This document shows, piece after piece, positions 55,902-64,000 of a DNA stretch of 64,000 nucleotides. The notes beneath the pieces were generated by a model that was given only the letters and a program-made list of their open reading frames with translations, searched no databases and was not told the origin of the DNA. A program made the position numbers and the translations under genes. The stretch spans positions 8,153,298 through 8,217,297 of the forward strand of contig CM035353.1 of assembly GCA_020137815.1 (NCBI GenBank). Reading direction: 5' to 3'. Numbering within the stretch: the first letter of the stretch is position 1; every line of letters starts with the position of its first letter. This DNA comes from Hormiphora californensis (lineage: Eukaryota; Ctenophora; Tentaculata; Cydippida; Pleurobrachiidae).

Positions 55902-56998
55902 ATGTTGTCAATACTAAATGACTCCGTTATTCTGGACCCCACCCGGACTCCTGCGGACAGTGCTGCAGTCCTAGTGTGGTTGTTATTCTGCCTCATATTC
56001 GGTCTCCTGGGCAATACCTACGTGTTAGTTGCAACCTTCAAGTACAATGCCATCAGGATAGATGATATGTCTCTTTGGTTCATCAAGGGGCTAGCTGTGG
56101 CAGATCTAACTTCTCTTGTACTCATGGTACTACCAGTGACTCTAACAAACATAACCAAAAACACCTGGCCCCTGGGGGACTTTCTGTGTATTGTAGTAGG
56201 GTTTACCAGTCGCATACCCTTTCTAGCGAACATTATTTTAATCGTTGGGATGAATGTCAACAAGGTGTATAGGCTGTCTTATCCCCTGAGATCTCTCCAT
56301 ATTGCACCTGCCTCTAAAGTATTATGGGCAACAGGGACCCTCTTGTTGGCCATCATCAACCCTCTCCTTGATCTGGTGTTTAATTTTCAAGGGACCCGCA
56401 TGCAGGTGCAATTCAATGCCATAGCATCAGTCTGTAGACTGGTTGGTGAGTCTAAGACAGTGGTGGTGGTCAGACTAGCACTCTACATAGTCCTCCCCTC
56501 CCTAATCCTGACCATCACTAACGGCACCCTCCTGGGTATAGCCTGCAGGAAAACCCTAGTCAGGGTGAAAAAGAGGAATATTGTGATCGTGGTGGGGGTA
56601 ACAATGCAGTTCCTAGCAGCCTTCATCCCTTATTCAGTGGTGTTATCTCTCAGATTCTACCTTCCAATTCCTGATTGGATGATCAGGGGAGCATTCTTAC
56701 TGCTCTATATTTCCTGTTCTTTCAGCCCTATTGTGTATTATTTCAACAACCGTGGATTCAAGCGTTTCACTAACAGCTTTATAAGGTAATTCAACCGTGT
56801 TAACCATATCTGTTTAAGTACACCCCTCCCCCGCCCATTTAAAATGTAATACACTTTAGGTTTGTGTGGTTAAAGATAAGGAGGAAGCCCATCAGACCAG
56901 GGTTATTGACGGCAAGTGCAGTTATTGCAGGACCATCCTATAACCAGTTCTCTCAGCTCCCATCAGCCTTATCAACTCCGAGATCTCGTTTCAGGTGA
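55902..56998 (+). CDS. Atypical rhodopsin-like (class A) G-protein-coupled receptor
   Basis: I read exons 55902-56785 and 56860-56998; if the intron is retained the frame stops at 56789. Seven hydrophobic helices are visible. Class A marks present: Asn38 in FGLLGN (TM1), Asp69 in LAVAD (TM2), Cys96 before TM3 with Cys178 in loop 2, Trp142 (TM4), Pro199 (TM5), Pro243 in FIPYS (TM6). Marks changed: the DRY box reads Asn120-Lys-Val, with YPLR just after it as in normal receptors; the TM6 Trp is missing; and NPxxY reads Ser275-Pro-Ile-Val-Tyr279. Exon 2 adds about 46 residues to the cytosolic tail with KIRRKP and Ser/Thr sites. The N-terminus is short (about 20 residues), which suggests a small-molecule or peptide ligand; no ligand can be assigned. 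The changed DRY may alter G-protein coupling or basal activity. Confidence 0.85.
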
Positions 56999-58350
56999 CT
57001 AGTAGTAAACAAAGTTATAAACATAATTCAACTGATGAACAGCATCCCTTGTACCTCCGGAAGATCTCTCGGGGGCGTGCCCCAGGGACGTCCCAGACGG
57101 GATAGTTGCACCTCCCGAGACGTCAGATCCCCCAGAGGTGCAACTGCAAGGGGTGCCGTCATACCACCTTAACCACTTTACTAACCATAACCTCTTTCAG
57201 ACGCCGTCATAACACCATAACCATTAACCAGTAACCACTCTACTAATCTCCATAACCCCCTTCAGACGGATACACTCACAACTAAACCTACCAACAACCA
57301 ACTCAAGACTTCAAATAACAGGAACCAGTCATATACCTCTCAAGAGACTGAGATCTAACAGCATTCAATGATGTTGTTTTTAGTTTTTAGTTCTCGTTTG
57401 ACTGTGAATCACTGCGCTGGCAAGCGCAAAGGTGACCCCATCCATCCCCCGAAAAAAATTTCCCCCCAAAACTGACCGCTTGCTCACAGCGTATATATAG
57501 TTATTTCATACTTTTAGCCCATTTTGGCACTTTTTGACATGCCATAACTCCCGAACCGGAAGAGCTAGGAAGCTGAAATTTTGTACTTAGAAGCTTCTTG
57601 TAGACCTCTATCGATGGTAAAAATTTCAAGTGGCTAGCTCTTTTTGTTCAAAAGTTATAACACCACCCCCAAAACAGAAAATTCAGTGTGGGGATAACTA
57701 GGTTGATATATATATATGTATAGACGCTTTGTTACCATCCGTTTGGTCCCAGTTTGAGACGAACCAGACATCGTACGACCTTAAACCAAGCGGCATTCGA
57801 CAGATAATTGTCTCGTGCATGTACCCATCTGGGTGGCGACTCTCCATCTTACCTATGACGCGCGCAATGACGTCACGAGTGACGTCATTGCGCGAGACCG
57901 ACTAATTTTTTTCAAACGCCTCTAGCACCCTGAAGACGTGTTCCGATTTCTGATTTGACGGAAAATCGTTACCGGCAAATCGTCTGAACTTTAAGATACT
58001 ATATAGCGAATTTTCGTAGCTTATCATTTTGAGCCCTTAAATCGCGTCGAAAGTCAAAAATTTGACGAAAAATTCAGCAAATTCAACGTTTTTCGAGCAA
58101 AAACTCCCTTTCCTGACCACTGTGGTCAATGAAACTTTACAAGCTCCTTTGGGGTATTGATTCAAAATATATCGTGATGCAATTACGTCGTTACGACGTC
58201 ACTAATTACGTCAAATGACGTCATTACGACGTCTAAAATACGATTTTCACAGAAATTCGTCTCGTTTCTCATATATAGCGCATCATTTCGACAATATTAC
58301 ATCATGAAATAATCTCATGCTGCGATTAGAAACCAAAAAGGGACCTAAAT
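56999..58350. other. Repeat-rich intergenic DNA
   Basis: 57060-57300 has internal near-repeats (taaccactttactaaccata and gacgccgtcata). 57405-57665 shares blocks with 44335-44885 (see there). 57860-58260 is rich in tgacgtcat-type palindromes. No coding sequence is supported. Confidence 0.55.
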
Positions 58351-58352
58351 TA

Positions 58353-58714
58353 AGCCAAAAACTAATTGAAATTAGTTGGCGGGAAAGGTGACCCACTTAC
58401 ACCTTTGCCTGCTGCCGGGATCAGGGATATAAGAGGTGAATATAATGAAATAAGACAGTGAAAGAGAGTTTCATAGTGAGAGACAGAGAAAGAGAGAGAA
58501 AGAGAGATAGAGAGAGAGAGAGAGAGAGAGGGACAGAGAGAGAGAGAGAGCGAGAGAGAATGAGAGATAGCGAGAGAGAGAGAGAGAGAGAGACAGGGAC
58601 AGGAAGACAGGGAGGAGAGAGAGAGGGATAGAACGAGAGTTCGTGGTGATACCCGGCAGTAGTAAAAGGTGTAAGTGGGTCACCTTTCCCGCCAACTAAT
58701 TTCAATTAGTTTTT
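58353..58714. repeat. Inverted-repeat element with a GA microsatellite core
   Basis: Arms of about 56 bp (aagccaaaaactaattgaaa and onward, 58353-58408) recur inverted at about 58659-58714. The interior is mostly GA repeats (58470-58630). Confidence 0.85.
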
Positions 58715-59424
58715 GGCTTATATTTATGATACATAGTATCATGTATGAAAATATTTACATTGTGGAAATTTTTCATTGCATTTAACAATATTTTGTAATT
58801 AATTTGGAAAATGAAAACACACCGTGCGGACGTATAACAGTGTACGTGCGGACGGTTCGCTGCATGTGAAGGTATGTGATGGAAGCAAATATAATAGTTG
58901 TTGTTTATTTATCTGAGATCTTCACTGCATAATTCACTTCCTCTCTCTCATGGTCTCATGCAGCTTTATATTTGCTTGGGTTGTTGTGCTAGCCTCTTGC
59001 AGTCTTTATTTCTCTCATTGAAAATGCTGGATCATTTGTTAGTCTAGGCCCTATGAATCTACTCTCTTTCTTCGTTTGTATTTGTGCTTTACTGATTTAC
59101 CTGATTCACGTGTACAACTTGAGCACTGTACGAATGTACGGCATAAAATAGACTACTTCTGGTCTATAAGTCTGCAGTGTTGCACCTCTACGGCTACCTA
59201 TTTATCGGAATGGCTTTTCAAAATATGTTTTGTTTGCACCACGCCCCCCTGGTTTTCAAGATAACAAAGTGTTTCAGAAATTTTATTCTTTTAAAAAACC
59301 CTCTGTTACAACAGTGTAATTCGAGCTAAACACCATCGGCTGTCATCGTTCTGTTTAACGATATCTGCAGTTTACCCGTGTTTCTCTTCCTTCTCATTTG
59401 TTTTGCGTTTAGAGTTTCCACATC
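58715..59424. other. Upstream region of the SLC2 gene
   Basis: No exon or repeat recognised. It presumably includes the SLC2 promoter and 5' UTR, but I see no definite TATA box. Confidence 0.45.
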
Positions 59425-62400
59425 ATGGGGTCTGAGGAGATGTTCGATCTTGTCAAGGATCCTGGAATAGAACCACTGAACGTTGCCAGCAGAAAGAAAC
59501 AAGGGGATGGAGGACTCTCCAATTGTAGTCCTCTACTGATCGCTGCTTCAATAGCTGTCGTATTTGGGGGTGCCTTTCAACTAGGATTTTCTATAGGTAA
59601 ACTATCAGGAAGCTGCCATTAACTTTGTATTTGTGAGTTGTGACATCAATTGCCCACGTACGGGAGCACGAAAAAGAGTCAAGCTTGAAACCAAGCGATA
59701 TCTAATTGCAGGAAACGTTGCAAACACCCTCCCCCTAATCATCGACTTCTACAACATTGATAACAGTACGACCTTTTACCCGAGTCTATTTGTTGCGGGT
59801 AACCCGGTAGGGGGCCTGGTTGGGGCTCTACTTGTAGGACCAATAGCAGGTGAGTCGTACATTTTACCATACATTTAGTATCAGCTAAGTATGAATGTAT
59901 GAATGTCCTTCTGTCTGGCCAATACTGAATGCTCTGAGTATTGAGTAACTTACTCAACAACTGACTGCGGTTCTCGCACGCCCATTCGAAAGAGATGACA
60001 ATAGGTTCAGGCCAATGCTCTGACAGATATTCTCTCTAGACACGTTTGGAAGAAGATGGGGACTGATAGGAAATGCGCTTCCTTTCATTATTGGATGTGT
60101 ACTAATGGGGTCAGCGTACCACAAAATACAGCTTGTAATGGGAAGAGTTATCGCAGGGATAGGTGTTGGTAAGTTCTGAAATTTTCAAGCCCGGTGTCCC
60201 GATTTTTTTTCACTCCTGGAATTTTCATTTTGGGGGCTCGTTTTGCTGCAATAATTTTACTGTTTGCTGCAGTCATGGATAGGGATTTTCCAAATTTTCT
60301 ACCGTCCTAAACATGATTTCATTGGAAAAATACCCCTGCAGTCCCTATAAGATTGGAATATTCCCTGGAATATTCCCGCACTGCTGCAGTCCCCTGCAGT
60401 CCCTATAAGATTGGAATATTCCCTGGAATATTCCCTACTGCAGTCCCTGCAGTTCACAGTTATCAAAATTCCTTAAAATATTCTCTCTGCTGTCCCTGCT
60501 GCAGTGCTGCAGAGATGGAATATTCCAAGAAAATTCCACTGCTGCAGTCCCTGCAGCACTGCAGCAGGGACTGCAGAGATGGAAAATTCCAAGAAAATTC
60601 CACTGCAGAGACTGCAACAGTGACAGTAACGATCTCACCCCTTTGTAAAGCTATGGGGAAAAAAGAGAGCTATGTTAAAGTATGAATCTCTCTTTTCTTT
60701 CCCTTTCCCCCTTACTTGACTGTTGTCGGTGCACTACGCACAACTGGGGCATGCCCCAACATATTCTATCCGTCTGTTACACACTGCTGCAGCACTGCTC
60801 TGTGTGTAAGTATGAGAAATATCTTCTGCTGCAGTAGCAACTGCTGCTGCAGTGCCCTAATATTTTTTCATTTTGCTGCATAGATTTTGTTTTGCTGCAG
60901 AATTTTTGCATTTATCTTTCCTTCATATTCCAGAAATCGGGACACTGGGTGTTCATTGAACACTGTCCAAGCTCAGACCAATTACAACCAATTGCGACAT
61001 TTGTCAACTAATTGTAATTTCCAAGGAATTGGATCTGGTCTGACGAACATGTTTATTTCGGAGGTGTCCCCGGTCTCCGTCAGAGGACTCCTTGGGATGT
61101 CTTATGGCCTTGTTCTAACGATAGGAATCTTGCTATCCTATCTTCTCTCTATGCCACAGGTACATTTCTTGGTTTGTTCAAACCCTTTTTATTTGGGCAA
61201 CACATATCCACAGTTTCCACACGTCCAGGTGGCTTTATCGTTTCGATCAGTTCAAGCTCCAGGTAACACAGCTTCGAGCACTTTCACTTGGTTACGAAGT
61301 CACCCATTAACACAGGGGCACGGAGGGGTAATTTCATTACCAACACTTTCACCATCATCTCTTTACAGATCAGGTGGCACTATTAAAATGTACACGTGTT
61401 TCAGATATTCACAGATGACAAAGGGTGGCGGTTGTTCTTCTGTATCCCCATCATCCCAGCAGTGATACAAAGTGTGGTCATGTTCCTAGCCCCTGATACA
61501 CCGGTATACCTGGCACTGCGATACAAGGATCTCACCAAAGCTAAACAAGGTCAGTGACAAGGGTGGTATCCACCAGCCACTTCATACTCCAAAATGGTAC
61601 CCAAATTGGGCAGACAAGGGTGGTATCTAGTAGTATATAGCACATGGGCAAGGTATGTCGAGGTATTATAAGTAGCACCATGTATTCGTCAAAACACTCC
61701 AGATCTAATAACAATATCCCTTCTACCAGCCTTGTCTCGCTACCGACGTGAGTTGGTGGAGGAGGAAGTGGAGGAGCTGGTAGAGATCCAGAGATCTGCA
61801 AAAGGAAGGACAAAACGTACTATCATTGATTTGTTATCAGATCCCAGTCAGAGATTGGCATTGGTTATTGGTACAGGCCTCCACATGGCACAACAATTCA
61901 GCGCCATTAATGCGGTAATTACAAGTCTCAGTAACATCGTAGCGTCTGTGAGCGTCTCAGACCCCGGTACTTAGACCTCACGGTTTGAATTCTAGTCTGA
62001 GCACAAAGAAGTACGCTAAGATTGGTTTGTGCCACCAGACAGGGCCACACACGAGTACAAGCTAAGATTGCGTTGAGTATGAACTGTATTTTATTCAACT
62101 GTATTCCATTCAGGTATTGAGTTACACTCCAGAGATATTTGCTGATGCTGATGTTGGAGATCCGACAGTAGCCACAGTGATAACAGGTGCTGTTAACTGT
62201 CTAGTGACCATTATAGCAGCCCCGTTCAGCGATAAACTGGGAAGGAGGTTTATTTTAATAGGAGGGACTACTATGAGTGGTATTGCTTATGGAGCTCTTG
62301 CTATCAGTCAGTCATGTAATGTAAGTGAGAACTGAGCTTTATCTCCTAGTGTTCTTTGTCTTTTTTAACACAGCAACTTCCCCTCCTCCCTTCACCCCAT

Positions 62401-63013
62401 GTCCCTTCTTCCTCTATTACCCAACACAGGAAATGTGAGTTACATCACTTCACTTCCCCGTACAGGAGAGCACCAGTTGCAGTGGATCCTGGACTAGCTA
62501 CACCGCTATTGTATCCGTATTTCTCTTCATAGCTGGGTTCGCCAGTGGTCTTGGTAAGAGAGTGGAGCTAGTATTTTGGTGGATTATGAACTTTATTTCA
62601 CTTTGATGAACCTTCATTTCAGGGTCGCTTCCGTGGTTGATGGTGAACGAACTGTTTACAACAGAGTATAGAGGGCTGGCTAACAGTATTTGTTGTAGTG
62701 TTAATTGGATATCCAGCATTATCCTCCTTCTTACATACTCCCTTGTTAAGGTAAACACGATATTTTCAATATCACTTTTATATAAAGTACTGATTATTGG
62801 GTGATGATGCATTATAGATGTGTTCTCAATTAACCCCCACCTTTTCAGGAGGCCCTCCACCCCTTCACATTCTTCCTCTACATGGGTGTGGTACTATTCT
62901 TCCTAGCCTTTGTCATCTTGTTTGTACCAGAGACTAGGCAGAAAACCGTGCAGGAGATAAAGGCAGAGTTAACAGTACAAGCAAAACGTTTCCCACCCCT
63001 CGTTCGACAGTGA
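59425..63013 (+). CDS. SLC2/GLUT-type facilitative sugar transporter
   Basis: I read ten exons: 59425-59596, 59712-59849, 60040-60168, 61026-61159, 61405-61549, 61730-61914, 62114-62320, 62466-62553, 62633-62750 and 62849-63013, about 493 residues, as expected for the family. It moves hexoses or related polyols across the plasma membrane. Marks: a cytosolic N-terminus then helix 1 (VVFGGAFQLGFSIG); DTFGRRWG after helix 2 (D..GRR); GRVIAGIGVGIGSGLTNMFISEVSP (helix 4-5 region with the E.SP-type motif); SPVSVRG; PDTPVYLALRY (PESPR-like); QQFSAINAVLSYTPEIF, the QQLSGIN position; DKLGRRF; GSLPWLMVNELF (the GPIPW position); and a final VPETRQKT (PETKG). The changed QQ, GPIPW and PETKG motifs make the substrate uncertain. 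All introns have GT-AG ends. Confidence 0.9.
60345..60625. repeat. CTGCAG-rich repeat cluster in SLC2 intron 3
   Basis: A segment (agattggaatattccctgga) occurs twice (60350-60372 and 60405-60428), and many ctgcag and gctgcagt palindromes fill 60380-60620, including an inverted pair of aattccaagaaaattcca-like blocks. It has no coding role that I can see. Confidence 0.8.
61930..62075 (+). mobile_element. Possible tRNA-derived SINE fragment in SLC2 intron 6
   Basis: ggtttgaattctag (61984-61997) resembles a pol III B box, and ccaccagacagggc further on resembles ctgtctggcgg-type segments at 17190 and 34138-34188. Weak evidence. Confidence 0.25.
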
Positions 63014-63660
63014 CGTTGGAATACCGTAGGATGCAGACAATTTTGTATTAGTTCCGAATGTTGCACTATAAGTATTAGAGATTGGAATTCATGATTAAAA
63101 TGTTGCGTTTCAATATTACCCACCATCAAGGCTGTAGTCTGTACAAGTTAGGACCTAGTCTGGTCATGTGCCATGATCTTGGGCAATTTGGAAAGAATGT
63201 GTTGCATTTTTTCCACACAGGCCACAGCCTATGATAAGGTATATTGGCGGAGGTATGGTTCAGAACGTCTTATTTTTTTCCTGGCCCCTAAGGCCTACTT
63301 ACGAATATGCCCTAACCAGTGTCCAGTAGCCGGTACCCCATACCAAAATTGCCAAAACTCAGGCGTCAGGGGCATCGATTGTGGAAACCCTCAGCAACTG
63401 GGAATCTAAAACCAATTTGGCATACGCTCCCCTTACGATTGGGCTGCGGGGTAGACGCATGAAGGGACTGGACTATGGAGACTGTGCCCAATTTAGAATT
63501 AAGTGAAAAAATTTAAAAAGATCTGAAAATTAAAAAGGGGAGAAATAATATTAATAAAAGAGGCCACATGCATCCGGCCTAACAAATTCATTTCTATAAA
63601 AACAACGAACTAGCCATCTGGCTACACAGATAAGATCATGATAAATGTGACAGTAAAAAG
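63014..63660. other. SLC2 3' UTR and spacer
   Basis: No gene is recognised. 63400-63660 may be the 3' UTR of the retroelement at the right edge. Confidence 0.45.
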
Positions 63661-64000
63661 CTAATATTTATGATAGAGGTCTGTTGTAGGCAGATCACGC
63701 CTGCTCCTTCCTCGGTATCCTCGGATCGAACAGGTAATTGACCTCACCATAGAGAATGACAGCCGAGTCCGCAGGTGCCTGATACATTCCTCATAAGAGT
63801 GGCCGGTCTTCTGGGCCTTCTTTGTGGCGAGTTGCTTCAGGAACATTTTGAATTCAGTGCCGAAACCTCCTGTTATGGACATCACTAGCGGCGTGAACGA
63901 CGCTTTCTCGATTTCTGTTACTCGGTGAACATATTTCTTCTTCTTCTCTTTCTCGTGGTTGATATACGAATCAGCGATGTTCTCGGTTTCATTGGACTGG
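63661..64000 (-). CDS. Retroelement polyprotein, C-terminal end (partial at window edge)
   Basis: The frame is open from the right edge to the stop at 63661. It reads NHEKEKKKKYVHRVTEIEK, then FTPLVMSITGGFGTEF, then KTGHSYEECIRHLRTRLSFS and RSITCSIRGYRG. The pattern of a Lys/Glu-rich segment, F.PLV.S..GG.G.E, and I+..L.F...RS...IRG.R is the conserved C-terminal end of reverse-transcriptase polyproteins common in sponge and cnidarian genomes. The catalytic part lies outside the window. Confidence 0.65.
   Translation of the reverse strand, partial: QSNETENIADSYINHEKEKKKKYVHRVTEIEKASFTPLVMSITGGFGTEFKMFLKQLATKKAQKTGHSYEECIRHLRTRLSFSMVRSITCSIRGYRGRSRRDLPTTDLYHKY

Overview
This is animal nuclear DNA. 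Genes are split by many short spliceosomal introns, there are non-LTR retrotransposons of animal type, and the proteins (TRRAP, an MRP4-like ABCC transporter, an SLC17-like carrier, a class A GPCR, a GLUT-type SLC2 carrier, sushi and GCC2/GCC3 modules) form a metazoan set. Small introns, genes nested inside introns of other genes, dense microsatellites and many foldback repeats suggest an invertebrate, perhaps an early-branching one such as a sponge or cnidarian. I cannot name the species from sequence alone. Exon limits below come from reading GT/AG signals and protein continuity by eye.

Layout. 1-3727: 3' part of a non-LTR retrotransposon with a frameshifted ORF2. 3845-4756: small secreted sushi-domain gene (+). 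4996-22366: N-terminal half of TRRAP (-), about 41 exons counting both copies of a duplicated block; exons 5-17 occur twice (13.5-16.97 kb and 17.39-21.42 kb). A small + strand membrane-anchor ORF (9004-9547) lies in one of its introns. 22648-27461: two paralogous uncharacterised genes (-) flanking a 2-oxoglutarate/Fe(II) dioxygenase gene (-). 27536-31100: near-complete CR1-type retrotransposon (-) with intact ORF2 and an octamer-repeat tail. 31618-52111: ABCC4/MRP4-like transporter (-). Its introns hold a GCC2/GCC3 repeat gene (+, 36158-40230), an SLC17-like carrier (+, 45362-46796) and a 1.37 kb palindrome with 5S-rRNA-like sequence in both arms. 53529-54479: RNase H end of another retrotransposon (-). 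55902-56998: atypical rhodopsin-like GPCR (+). 57.4-58.7 kb: dispersed and inverted repeats. 59425-63013: ten-exon SLC2/GLUT transporter (+). 63661-64000: edge of another retroelement (-).

Functionally the genes are unrelated: chromatin scaffold, dioxygenase, three membrane transporters, a receptor and secreted or surface modular proteins. There is no operon-like logic; the nesting is positional.

The most unusual structures are the 5S-bearing palindrome, a 14-copy 58-bp minisatellite that multiplies the splice acceptor of an ABCC exon, the doubled TRRAP exon block (real partial duplication or two haplotypes joined in assembly), a tandem exon array in the GCC gene, and the uncharacterised paralog pair around the dioxygenase.
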